Shown here: piece by piece, positions 1 through 10,779 of the stretch
Position numbering within the stretch: position 1 is the first letter of the stretch
Layout: the number at the start of each line of letters is the position of its first letter
From: Avena insularis
Lineage: Eukaryota > Streptophyta > Magnoliopsida > Poales > Poaceae
Reading direction: 5' to 3'
Assembly: GCA_023614405.1 (NCBI GenBank)
Contig: CM042697.1
Coordinates: 306,870,323-306,934,322, forward strand
DNA: 64,000 nt
Program-made: the position numbers and the translations under genes
Notes under the pieces: model-generated
Seen by the model: the letters and a program-made list of their open reading frames with translations, nothing else
Told to the model about the DNA's origin: nothing
Databases searched by the model: none

Positions 1-48
1 GGCTACTCGTTCGAGGACGAGGAAGAGGAAGGCGTGGAAGATGTTTAG
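1..48 (+). pseudogene. C-terminal end of the pre-gag coiled-coil frame of G1
   Basis: The window opens in the last 15 codons of a frame that ends with an acidic run of Glu and Asp and a TAG stop at 46-48. The same acidic tail ends the longer frame at 45191-46132 in the sister copy G2, which shows that this is the C terminus of the extra protein encoded upstream of gag in this family. Nothing can be said about its integrity upstream of the window. Confidence 0.7.
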
Positions 49-255
49 TAGTTGGACCACCTTTAAATTCTATAGTGGAACGTTATTCGTGATTGTAATA
101 AATACCAAGACATGTTTGGTTTAGCTAAACTTGGATGGTTTATGTGCTTTACTTGTGCTGCTTATGCTTTGTGTGTCTTGTGTGTCTTCATAAGGGTAGG
201 AGTTTACTACTTAGTCTTTCTGTCTATTTCTTAACTTGTTGCTCAAACCCCACAG

Positions 256-1704
256 ATGCCGCCAAGACGTGCGAACCCCGAAATTCCTCTAGAGATTGCA
301 CAACTTTTGGCCACTCAAAACCATCTGATCCAACTGCTCACTCAGAACATGCAAAACAACAACAACAACACGCCACCCCCACCTCCACCACCACCTCAAC
401 AGGATCGCTTGACTCGGTTTTTGAGGTTGAACCCACCTACCTTCACTAGCAGCGCTGAACCAATCATTGCAGATGACTGGCTCCGCACAATTAACGAGAA
501 GTTAGACACCGTGCAAGCTGTTGGAGCCGACTGGGTGCATTATGCCTCGCACCAATTTGAAGGACCTGCTATAGAATGGTGGGATAACTACCAAGTCACC
601 CACCCGGATATTGATGCCATAACTTGGAATTAGTTCAAGGTAGCTTTCCGCACTCATCATGTGGCTGTGGGTGTCATGACTCTGAAAAGGCGTGGGTTCC
701 GTGACTTACACCAGCTGCACCGTTCTATCACCGAGTATGGTGAGCTTTTCAACAAGCTAGCCCGTTATGCACCCGATGATGTTTCCACTGATGACAAGAG
801 GCAGGAGGAATTCTTAAGAGGGCTAAATGATGAGATATCTATTCAGCTTGAGGCTCAGAAGTTTGAAAACTTTCATGAGCTCTTGGACAGAGCCATTGTG
901 GTTGAATCCAAGAGAAAGAGCATAGAGAATCAAAAGAGGAAGTCTAACCCTCACAAGCACTCTGTTCCGTACCAGCAGCAACGCACTTCATCACCACCAC
1001 CTTATAACAGTAATGGCCACTACCATAACGGTCATCACCATGGTGGTCACAAACATAATGGGCATAAGCACTGCAGTGGGAATGGCAGCAATGGAAAGGA
1101 TCTCAGTGAGGTGACCTGCTTTAAGTTCAACAAGACATGGCACTATGCAACTACTTGCCCCGAGAAAAAGAATGGGAATGGCAATGGAAATGGGAATGGC
1201 AATGGACACAACCATGGTAATGGAAACGGGAAGAAGCCAAATCCGTTTGTCAAAGCCATAGTGAATCATGTTTCCATGGAGGATGCTTGTGATGCAACGG
1301 ACTCCGTGATTGGTAAGTTCAAGCTCAATTCCATACCCGCAGTTGTTCTTTTTGATACTGGTGCATCGCATTCATTCATATCAAGGGTATTTGTAGATAG
1401 AGGCAAGATACCTACGGAGACTATAAATTCTCCCCTAAGGGTAAGTTCTCCTGGAGGAGAAATAGTGGCAAACTCCGGTTGCCGGGGGTTAGAACTAAGG
1501 ATTGGGACACACTTCTTCCCCACAAGTCTAGTAGTTCTGGAGTCACAAGGATTAGACATAATCTTTGGCATGAGTTGGATGACCGAATATGAAGGAGTCA
1601 TAGATTGCGCCAAAAGGACTATCACGCTCACAACACCGGAAGGGAAGAGGATTCGTATCAAGTCAAATTTTGCACTTAAGGAAGTTATGATTGAATTCTC
1701 TTAA
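256..1704 (+). pseudogene. gag and protease region of G1, disrupted
   Basis: The frame starts with MPPRRANPEIP and a low-complexity Asn then Pro run, as in the sister copy. It continues through the gag core (WWDNYQ), a basic His/Gly/Asn-rich stretch and a nucleocapsid zinc knuckle. The knuckle is damaged: the sister copy has CX2CX4HX4C, but here the second Cys and the Gly before the His are changed. The aspartic protease follows, with its active site LFDTGASHSF (DTG codons at 1354-1362). An in-frame TAG at 631-633 splits gag where the sister copy has CAG. The reading frame resumes in the same phase at 661. The protease is needed to cut the Gag-Pol polyprotein in the cytoplasmic particle. Known families fuse this region to pol; here the pol frame follows at once. 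Confidence 0.88.
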
Positions 1705-4093
1705 GGGGTTAGCTTGGAGGATGTACCAATTGTGAAGGAATACCCAGATGTCTTTCTGGAAGAGTTACCCGGGATGCCTCCCGACCGTGATATTGAGTTT
1801 CTCATTGACTTGATGCCAGGCATAGGTCCGATGGCCAAGAGACCATACAAGATGGATGTGGACGAGTTTAAGGAACTCAAGAAACAACTTAGGGAACAAT
1901 TGGACAAGGGATTCATTCAACCCATCTCGTCATCTTGGGGAGCACCTTCCTATTTGTGGAAAAGAAGGATAAAACCAAGAGGCTAGTTGTGGACTACCGC
2001 TCGTTGAATGAAGGGACGATCAAGAACAAGTACCCTCAACCTAACATCAATGACCTGTTTGATTAGTTAAAGGGATCTAGTGTGTCCTCAAAGATCGATT
2101 TGCGGTCAGGTTACTTTCAGCTAAAGATTCGAGAACAGGATGTGCCCAAAACAGCCTTCACCACAAGAAATGGGCTGTATGAGTACACCGTGATGTCATT
2201 CGGCCTAACCAATGCCCCGGCGTACTTCATGACCATGATGAACAAGGTGTTCATGGAATATTTGGACAAGTTTATCATGGTATTCATAGATGATATACGT
2301 ATTTACTCCAAGGATGAGAAGGAACATGAGAGGCATCTGCGCCTAATTATGGATAAGGTAAGGGAACACAAGTTGTATGCACAATTTAGCAAATGCGAGT
2401 TCTAGTTAAAAGAAGTGGGTTTCATTGGTCATGTTGTGTCGGCAAAAGGAGTTGCCATAGACCCTAGTAAGGTAGCTTCCGTAACTGAATGGGAGTGACC
2501 CAAGAATGTGGGAGATATTAGGAGTTTCTTGGGCGTCGCAGGATATTACCGGAGGTTCATTGAAAACTTTTCCAAAATATCAAAACCCATGATAGAACTA
2601 TTGAAGAAGGAAAATAAATTCCTATGGACCTAGGCATGTGAAGGAAGCTTTCAAGAGTTAAAGAAACGCCTCATAACGGCACCAGTTCTGTGTCTGCCTG
2701 ATATCCAAAAGGATTTCCAAGTCTATTGTGACGCTTCTCGGCAAGGACTTGGAAGTGTACTGATGCAAGATGGGAAGGTAGTATCCTATTCCTCTCGACA
2801 ACTTAAAAACCACGAACACAATTACCCCACACATGATTTGGAACTTGCATCTGTGGTACATGCACTCAAGGTATGGAGACACTACCTCATGGGCAAACAT
2901 TGTGATGTGTTCACGGATCATAAGAGTTTGAAGTACATCTTCACCCAAAAGGAGTTGAATATGAGGAAAATAAGAAGGCTTGAAGCGATTAAGGATTATG
3001 ACTTGGATTTGCAGTACCACCCCAGAAAGGCTAATGTAGTAGCTGATGCCTTAAGCCGTAAAGTTAATGTGAATGGACTTACCGCAGGGGAACTCCCAGA
3101 GGATTTCTGCAAGCAGTTTAAAGATCTCAGGCTGAAATAGTTCCGGAAGGACACGTAGCGACTATGGAAATAGTGCCTACCCTTCAAGAGAGAATCAAGG
3201 AAGCACAAAAGGGAGATAAAGAGTTGGAAGAAATAAGAGTCAAAATGAGTGAAGGGAAGGAAAAAAGACTTCCGTCTGGACGAACAAGGAACCTTTTGGT
3301 ATGGAAAGCGTTTGTGCGTTCCCAATGACTCCGATATCAAAAGGCTGATTTTACAAGAAGCTCACGATTCACCATACTCAATTCATCCAGGTAACACAAA
3401 GATGTACATGGATGTGAAGGATAGATTCTGGTGGAATAATTTGAAAAGGGAAATTGTTGAATATATTTCCCTATGTGACGTATGCAATAGGGTTAAGGCC
3501 GAGCATCAGAAACCAGGCGGATTGCTGCAACCGCTACCTATACCCGACTGGAAGTGGGACAAGGTAGGCATGGACTTTATCATGGGATTGCCCCGGACTC
3601 GTTCTGGATTTGATTCTATCTGGGTAGTGGTGGACCACTTTACCAAAGTGGCTCACTTTATCCCGGTAAAGACCACATACACAAGTGATAAGCTTGCCAA
3701 AATATATTTGTCAAGATTTATAAGTCTGCATGGTGTTCCCAAGGGAATTTTGTCAGATAGAGGCACCCAGTTCACTTCAAAGTTTTAGCGACATCTACAT
3801 GAGTCTCTCGGAACCAGACTAGAATTCAGTACTTCTTTCCACCCTCAAACTGATGGCCAAACATAAAGGTTGAACCAGATTTTGGAGGATATGTTGAGAG
3901 CTTGTGCTCTAGACTATAGGTCTAGTTGGGATGATAACTTGCCGTATGCTGAGTTCTCGTACAACAACAGTTACCAAACAAGTATCAAGATGGCTCCGTT
4001 TGAAGTTCTATATGGCAGGAAGTGTAGGACTCCGCTGTTATGGAGTGGAGTTGGAGAACGTAGTCTGTTTGGACCGGAATTGATCAAGGATGT

Positions 4094-4940
4094 TGTCGGG
4101 GGGATAACCCCGGGTGGGGAAAGCCAGGCATAAGTAGGGCAGCTCCAGAAGATGCAGGCCTCCTGTCCTCCAAGAAATACAACTCTAACCATCTGGCAAG
4201 CAAGCCCGGCTGGGCTTATAACCTTCCCGGCTGGGTCTGGCCTATGGCTGAAAGAACTGCCGGGTGGCCGTGCCCACCCACCTCAATTCGATGGAGAGCA
4301 CGAAGGATCGGCTCCATGCATGCGGGTACTCTCTCTCTCATCATCAAGGAAGCTGGCATGCCGTCATGCCCAGCGCTACCCGACAAAGATAAAGCGAGAC
4401 GGTTGGCTGGACCGGAAAAAGCAGTCTGAGTGACCGTTAAAGCAGGGGTGACGCCCCAAAGGAAGCCCAGATGACCACTAAAGAGAAGGATGACGCTAAA
4501 ATAAGGGCGGATTGGGTCCTGGCCCACCGGCTGGGCCCTGCAGCCAGCCCTGCCCTATAAACCCATATCCAAACAGTAAACCCTAGGACCCGATCTGTAA
4601 TCTGCCCCCCAGACCAGTATATAAGGGAGGGCAGAGCCAGGGTTCTAGGTAGAGGCAACAATAGAAGGAGAGAAGTGTTAGCATCTAGCTCCCCTCTTCC
4701 TCTAGCCATCGATAGCAGCTAAGGAAACAGCTCAAGGAGCATCTGTACTGAGCATCAAGCTCCCATACATAGTTCATCTTGCAGGAGTAGGGGTGTTACC
4801 TCGCCAAGAGGGCCCCGAACCTGGGTATGTCCCTGTGTTTGCAGTGCACCATACCCAACCCGTTGCGTGAGCCACCGAATGCATCCATGTGTCCCTTCTT
4901 TGCCATCCCCGATGGCTCTGCCGTGTTCCACACCACGACA
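4094..4940. mobile_element. Solo LTR (S) inserted in the G1 integrase
   Basis: Comparison with the undisturbed sister copy near 50200 shows an 847-bp block that interrupts the integrase gene. It begins TGTCGGGG and ends CCACGACA, so it has the TG...CA ends and a short terminal inverted repeat (TGTCG/CGACA) of an LTR. It is flanked by GATGT (4089-4093) and GATGC (4941-4945), a 5-bp target duplication with one mismatch. It has no coding capacity; short open frames within it are incidental. A promoter-like TATATAAGG lies at 4618. I infer a solo LTR left by LTR-LTR recombination of a retrotransposon, probably Ty3-type. The orientation is taken as plus from the TATA position but is not certain. 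Confidence 0.8.
4618..4625 (+). promoter_or_regulatory. TATA box of solo LTR S
   Basis: TATATAAG lies in a GC-rich context a little past the middle of the LTR, the usual place for the retrotransposon core promoter at the U3/R boundary. A second weaker candidate (CTATAAACCC) lies about 65 bp upstream. Confidence 0.5.
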
Positions 4941-5480
4941 GATGCCGAGGAAAAGGTACGGCAGATTCAAGATAGGATAAAAGTAGCCCAATCCCGACAA
5001 AAGAGCTATGTTGATTCCAAGTGCAGAGATGTGTCTTATAAAATAGGGGACCGCGCGTAGCTCCGAGTTTCACCACTACGAGGAGTTAAGAGGTTTGGAA
5101 TCAAGGGTGAGTTAGCCCCACGATTTATAGGACCATATAAGGTTCTGGCCCATAGAGGAGAAGTTGCTTATCAGTTGGAGTTACCAGAAGGACTGACTGT
5201 TCACGATGTGTTTTATGTGTCACAACTAAAGAAGTGCAACCCGGAAATGGCCGAAGCACCGCTAAAAGATACAGTTCCCCTAGAGGAAGTTCAACTAGAA
5301 AATGACCTCACCTATGAGGAAAAACCCATCAAAATATTGGAAACAGCTGAAAGGATTACCCATACCAATACTATCAGATTCTGCAAAGACCAATGGAACC
5401 ACCATTCCAAGGAAGAAGCCACGTGGGAACGTGAAGAAGATTTGAAGGTGGAACACCCACACCTATTTGCTTGCCAACCC

Positions 5481-5500
5481 GAATCTCGGGGATGAGATTC
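5481..5500 (+). other. Inverted repeat (hairpin) just before the G1 polypurine tract
   Basis: Arms GAATCTC (5481-5487) and GAGATTC (5494-5500) are perfectly complementary around a 6-nt GGGGAT loop. The pol stop codon TGA (5493-5495) overlaps the start of the 3' arm. The same structure is present in G2 (50735-50754), with a compensated base pair in L (32377-32395), and in a shorter form in the minus-strand remnant (54588-54606). It lies 5 nt before the polypurine tract AAGGGGGG (5506-5513). Confidence 0.7.
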
Positions 5501-5505
5501 TTCTT

Positions 5506-5519
5506 AAGGGGGGTAGGTT
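5506..5519 (+). other. Polypurine tract of G1
   Basis: AAGGGGGG followed by TAGGTT lies directly before the 3' LTR start TGTAACATCCC at 5520. In LTR retrotransposons this tract primes plus-strand DNA synthesis. Confidence 0.75.
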
Positions 5520-8500
5520 TGTAACATCCCATATTTTTATATTAAGATGTTACTACAAACATGCATCATCCTTGGACCATTGCATCATACAAATTAAAAT
5601 TTCATCGAAAACCCTACCACCAAACCCTAACAAAACCCTAATAAAAACTCCTTTTTAACAAGAAGGGGGTTACCATTCTTAGCCATCCTAAAACTTTGTA
5701 AAAATAATATTTTCTAGTTCTATGGTGACCACCTCATTTTTACAAAAATTTAGAAACTGGTTTTATTGCATTTGGACTTGTTATGCAAAAGTTATTAAAG
5801 AAAAGGTAAAGCAGAAATTGCTAAATGAATAAAAAACTTAAAACCTAACCTCTCGGGTCAACCAGACAGACTACCACAGCCCAAGGCTTCTAACCTAATT
5901 GGCCCACAGTGAGCAGCCATGAGCCCGGCGCCATGACCCACTGCTTCCTTTCCTTTCCAACATCGACAATGACGTCATCCCCTTCCTTCCCACGGAAATC
6001 GGGTGCCGCCGTGTGATGAGCAGACTCCGGCCATCTCAGAGATGAATCCGTGACCCCCTTTCCAAGAATCATCGCCTATATAAACCCCGCGACTCCGCCA
6101 CTTCGAAACTCTAAAGAATTTTTCGATCTCTCGCCACCAGGCCGCCGATTTCGAGCTCTCCCGATCTTGCCGGAGTAAGGTGATGGCCGAGCTCAGGGGC
6201 AGTGGGTTCCGAGCCCCATCTCTATTGTTTTTCATTCACCCGTGACCCTCTCGTTCGGCTTTCTCTTCTCACCACCTTTTCCCCTTTCCTCTCGCAGCAC
6301 CGCGCCCACAATTGCTCGTCGAAGCGTCACCGGGGATGGAAAGAATCAGCGGAGCTCTGCCGACAGACGAGGAAGCGAGGAATGTCGCCGAGGTCGCGAG
6401 CGTGACCGTGAGGGCCTGCTGCACCCCATCGACCACACCTCCGCCTCGGGAAGCCATGGAATCGCCACCGACCGTCACCACCAACGCCGCCGCCGCCCAT
6501 CGCCGCCGTCATCGCCCTCTAAGTCGCCATCGGCCCCCTCGTCCTTTAGATCGAGACTGTGCGGGTTAGATTAGAATTTCTTATCAAAGGGGTACCGAAA
6601 TATCGCGCAGTGCCACGTGGCATGCTCGCGTCAGTGTCGCGTCATCTAGCTTGGGCCAATTAGAAACTGCCACTTGTCTCGATCTGTTAGATTTAGGTTT
6701 TAAATTGGCAGATTATATTTGAATCTTGGAAAATTCATATAAATTTTACCACTTGGCCAAAAATCACGTATAATATACCGTTGGATTCACAAAATTGTGT
6801 AGAAGACAGATCTGAAATAATTTGGCGAGTTTGTAGTAGTATTTTCTGTGTGGGATTTAATCTCTAGTTTGGAGTATTTAATTCACAGAAAAATAATTAG
6901 AACTCCATTTTAGTTGATTCTTTTTGCGTTGGCTTTGTTTTGACAATGCCTACTGGCTAAAATTATATAATCTTGCTTAAAATCTTTAGATCAAATTCGG
7001 GGTTGATTAGATGGTTGGTTCTCCTTATGAGCCTATAAATTAAAGTAATTATCCAAATTAATTAAAATCTATGGGAAACTAATACTAACAACATCCCCAA
7101 CACATTAGTAACCCAAGAAGGATACCATAATCAAATCAGAACACAATCTTGCATACTACCATGTTGCATGCGTGCATATTATTTCCATGGCATTACTTTG
7201 TGCAAGTTCTGATTAGATCTATGTTTGTGTTTTGATAGATTGTTCGGAGTGAGCTGAGGAGTACTACTGCGTAGAGTGCTGCTCGGATCAAGGCAAGTTA
7301 CACCACTTGTTCATATTTTTGTCCCAGTTTTGTCCATGCATGTTTTGATCTATAAATTCTATAGAGTGCATGTGTAGGATGTTCTAGCAGAAATTTTCTT
7401 AGTATTATTTTGCAAGTGCGATGATTTTGTAGTATGCCATGAGTGGCTCTATACTTAGGATTTTTCCCTCCTAATAGGTTACCCTGTTTTTTTGCTAAGT
7501 ACTTGCTATGCTATATATATAAAGTACCGTTGGAGGTTTCGAAAGACAATGAATTTTCTAAGTATAAAGGCTCTCTTGAGCAAACTTTTCTTCTCAATCC
7601 CGTTCAAAATAAAACTAAGTTTTCTTCTGGGCAGAACGGTTGTCGCGTCAACAAGTGAGATTTTGGTGGAGGATGGCCGCCCAGGAATCAAAGAAGTCTG
7701 CCATGTTTCGGAATTCAGAAGCTTCCAATGCAACCACAATACGTGTGGGCTCTGTCTTGGCCTAGTACTTAGTGGGAAACCTCACCGGGGTACCAACATT
7801 TGGAGGTTCTTGGCACGGTTAGATCCAGCTGGTTGAGGGGCTACTAAGGAAAAGTCTCGCCATGGTCTTGTTTGTAAAAGGACTTGATCGTGGATTGTGG
7901 GTAAAGTGCACAAACTCTCGAGAGTATTGCAATCTGATCAATCAGCCGTGTTCATGGAAACAGAACAACATTAAGCATCTGAAGGATGGAGCCTCTTAAG
8001 GATCTTCCTATCTCTTTCTTTCAAAACTTAAAGTTTGCTAAAAACCCAGGGCGTGAGTCATATCGCTATTGGGTGGGTTTTGGGAATTTGGTGAGTAATA
8101 TCCAAGTGTTAGGTTGTTGGACACTTGGTGAGTAATATCCTCGTGTGCCATTCAACCATATATTACTTAATCAAATGTTTACAAAGTTAAGGGAAATTCT
8201 CTCTCCTTTTCCATACTTAAGAAAATTAGCTTTGAGAAAATGAACTCCACAGCCTAAACTAGCCTTGCATGTAGAGTTAGTCTTTTTCTTTCCTTGGTGT
8301 AATTTGCCAATACATTCAAAGTATTGACCCAACTTGTTGGCTGCACGCCTTATGTGCAGAATCCGAAGATTGAAAGGTGCGTAGGGATCGCGAGTCTACA
8401 CTCAACAAGCCTAGGGCGTTGATGGACTCAAGCTGTTTTATGTTTCCACTGTTATTTGAGCTAGCTTAATGCAAAGGAAATTTGTAATAATTTCATACTC

Positions 8501-8630
8501 TAGATTCCTCGTGTAATAATGACTTTGTGTTTTACATGATATTCATCGACTGTGAGTGCTAGCTATTGATCCAGGGACTAGCATGTAAATCACATGGACT
8601 TAGGATCTTTATTGATCCAAGGTCACAACA
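5520..8630 (+). repeat. 3' LTR of G1 (3,111 bp)
   Basis: The LTR begins TGTAACATCCC and ends GGTCACAACA. It aligns over its full length with the two LTRs of G2 (41937-45023 and 50774-53925). It contains a GC-rich block at about 5900-6560 that looks like a promoter plus leader, an AT-rich middle, and a conserved tail (TGCTAGCTATTGATCC). The short open frames in the GC-rich block are not conserved and I do not treat them as genes. Confidence 0.93.
6077..6084 (+). promoter_or_regulatory. TATA box in the G1 3' LTR
   Basis: TATATAAA lies at the upstream edge of the GC-rich block. The matching site is CATATAAACC in both G2 LTRs (42473-42478 and 51325-51330). It is the probable core promoter of this retrotransposon family. 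Confidence 0.55.
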
Positions 8631-9973
8631 AACGAACACGGAGTCTAGAGGAGAGATGTGGGGCGCCATAGGGCGGCCACCCTCCAGGCGCGGGCCCACC
8701 CTAGGTCGCGCCAGCGTAGGGTGTGCGCCCCCTGGACGCCCTCCTGCCTTGCATCTTCGCCTCTAAAAGTCCTCCGATGCCAAAACCCTAAGTACCCGAT
8801 CAGATCTCCATGAAATAGTTTGTAGCCACCGCCACTATTGTCCCTAGATCGGGGGATCTGAAGCTCTTCCCGGCACGCTACCGGAGGGGAGAGATCATCC
8901 CGGAGGCCTTTTTCATCACCATGCCAGCCTCCGGTATGATATGTGAGTAGTTCACCCTTGGAATATGGGTCCATACAGTAGCTAGATGGTTGTTTCTCCT
9001 CCTTTGTGCTATCATGTTTCGATCTTGTGAGCTCCGTTCATGATCAAGATCATCTATTTGTAATCATACATTTTGTGTTTGCGGGGATTCGATGGATATT
9101 GAGATACTATGCCAGATTGATTATTGATTCTATCATGTCTTATGTTTATTGATTCTATCATGTCTGTGTTGTTTGTGATCTTCCATGCTCTTCGTTGCTA
9201 GTAGCTATCTTGGCCAAGTAGATGCTAGTGACTCCAAGAGGGAGTATTTATGCTCGATAGTGGGTTCATGCCTCTAGTAATCTAGGGAAGTGACATGAAT
9301 CTCTAAGGTTGTAGATTTGTTGTTGCTACTAGGGATAAAACAACAATCTTTTGTTGATGGAACAATTGTATTGTTTACTTTACACGCATTGCTTAATGCA
9401 CTTATCCGTTGCTTGCAACTTCATACTAGAGGGGGTTCGGATGATAACCGAAAGGTGGATTATTAGTCATATATGCAGTTGGATGGCGGTCTATGTATAT
9501 TGTTGTAATGCCCAATAAAATATCATATGAATCATGATGTCTAGTATTTGCATTGTTATGCCTTGCTCAGTCCTGTCAATTACCTCACTGTAATTTGTTC
9601 ACCCAGCATGTTATCTATCTTAAGGAGGACACCTCTAGTGAACTGTGGACCCCTGTCCAATCTTTACCATTGTTACATCATCTACTGTTACCGTTTACTT
9701 TCTACCAGCAACCATTACCTTCCACACTATATGTTTAATCCTTTGTTTTCATCAAACTAGTGAGATTGACAAACTCACTGTAAGTTGGGGCAAAGTCTTG
9801 AGTTTGTGTTGTGTAGGATTCCAAGTTGCTAGCAACACCTTGGAGTTGTTTCCTTGCTCCTACTGGTTCTATAGCCTTGGTTTCATAACTAAGGGAGGAC
9901 TTGCTGCTGTTCTCATCACACCTTGCTCCTAGGGTCTAAACAACGAAGTTCTCCAATTGACTGAGCCACGTCA
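8631..9973 (+). repeat. 5' LTR of A, 5' end removed by the G1 insertion
   Basis: The sequence matches the 3' LTR of A from about 13487 to 14731 and ends in CCACGTCA, ten bases before the primer-binding site. It lacks its TGATACGTC start, which must lie upstream of G1. It has a GC-rich section at 8650-8930 and contains no gene. Confidence 0.9.
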
Positions 9974-9982
9974 AGATTTTTT

Positions 9983-10000
9983 TGGCGCCGTTGCCGGGGA
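9983..10000 (+). other. Primer-binding site of A
   Basis: TGGCGCCGTTGCCGGGGA lies just after the 5' LTR. This sequence is the usual primer-binding site of Athila-type elements in grasses, complementary to a tRNA 3' end (commonly reported as tRNA-Asp). Confidence 0.85.
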
Positions 10001-10180
10001 GTTTAAGGACAGCTTCACAAGTGGAGTCCTTCACAACCATTCTCTTTAATTTGTTTTTGTTTTGCTTAAGTTCCTTTTTCTTTGTTTGGATTCCTTCTTT
10101 TGATCAAAAATTACAAAAAATAGTTTTGTTTGGTTTGATTTTTCTTATAAAAAACACAAAAAAAAGTTCTTCCTATAGTT

Positions 10181-10777
10181 GTGAGCTTGTTCTATCTCGC
10201 CATGTTGATCCCTCAGTTCACCCTGAAGGACCTTTCAATAGGTAGTGGCTCTATAATTGGGAAAGAAAATATAGAAGAATTCTTTAATCATATCAGCAAA
10301 CATGAGGATATTGACGATAGATCCTTAGTAGAACTTTCTCCTAATTATGAAATTGCCGTAGCTTATTTCGTTCACATGTTGGAGGGTAGGTTTGTTAACC
10401 TTAACCCCATGTTGCAAATAATGTTTCTTAAACTTAAAGAAATTGAGGGTATTGAAAAGAGAGATTTTATTCTGTAAACTTTGCTAAAGGAGTTCAATGA
10501 TGCAGATAAGGAAGCTAAAAAGGTATTTGATCGTTTTAATATTCTAGGATCATGTGTAGAAGTTATGGGTACATTAGATAAGTTGGATAAAACTAAACCC
10601 AATGGATAGGAAATTAAAATACCCATACCTTTTAAACTTGTAGGAATGCATGTAGCCTTAGAAAAGAATTTTGAATGGATAGTTCCTGAAAAACCATTTG
10701 ATGAAAGCAGATAACCCAAGAGTGCTGAGAGAGGATCCTCTACAACTAATTTGGATGAGATAACTTTCCTAGTTTAA
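10181..10777 (+). pseudogene. Short gag-like frame of A, disrupted
   Basis: One reading frame runs through MLIPQFTLKDLSIGSGS, SPNYEIAVAYFVHMLEGRF and LKEFNDADKEAKKVFDRF, with three in-frame stops: at 10475-10477, near 10607 (after KTKPNG) and near 10712 (after PFDESR). It is rich in charged helices and has no zinc knuckle or protease site. I know of no function; frames like this are common between primer-binding site and 3' noncoding region in non-autonomous Athila-type elements of Triticeae. Calling it gag-like rests on its position only. Confidence 0.5.
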
Positions 10778-10779
10778 GA

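Larger units (their letters stand above)
1714..5495 (+). pseudogene. pol region of G1 (RT, RNase H, integrase, chromodomain-like tail), split by a solo LTR
   Basis: Order of domains: protease-RT linker (EYPDVF), RT with [11 protein letters not shown] and the catalytic FIDD (about 2286-2300), RNase H ([16 protein letters not shown]), integrase zinc finger with paired His and CDVC, the integrase core (GMDFI, LSDRGTQF) and a C-terminal tail with WNHHSKEEATWE, which looks like a chromodomain. A frameshift lies near 1947. In-frame stops include 2064 (TAG, shared with G2), 2403, 2498 (TGA), 2631, 3787, 3863 (TAA) and 5058; further frameshifts lie near 3134 and 3245. The integrase core is interrupted at 4094-4940 by foreign LTR sequence. 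The final TGA (5493-5495) falls inside the hairpin at 5481-5500. It cannot give a functional enzyme. Confidence 0.9.
1..8630 (+). mobile_element. Ty3 chromodomain-type LTR retrotransposon G1, 3' part, with a nested solo LTR
   Basis: This is the downstream two thirds of a Ty3 element whose 5' LTR and leader lie before the window. Visible in order are the tail of an upstream coiled-coil reading frame, gag, protease, reverse transcriptase, RNase H, integrase, a chromodomain-like tail, a purine-rich tract and the 3' LTR (5520-8630). It is the same family as the complete copy at 41937-53925 and aligns with it throughout except for an 847-bp insertion at 4094-4940. It ends in CACAACA at 8630 and is followed by the probable 5-bp target duplication AACGA; the left copy of that duplication is off-window. 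The flank 8631 onward matches 13485 onward, so G1 was inserted into the 5' LTR of the Athila-type element A. The coding part is dead. Confidence 0.93.

Noticed and set aside
4152..4709. Several frames on both strands within solo LTR S
   Set aside because: The block is a non-coding LTR. The frames overlap each other and show no known domain.
6202..6574. Overlapping open frames in the GC-rich part of the G1 LTR, and matching ones at 42444-42961 and 51408-51818
   Set aside because: They differ in frame, start and end among three aligned LTR copies, and several lie on opposite strands of the same DNA. They are a by-product of high GC content.
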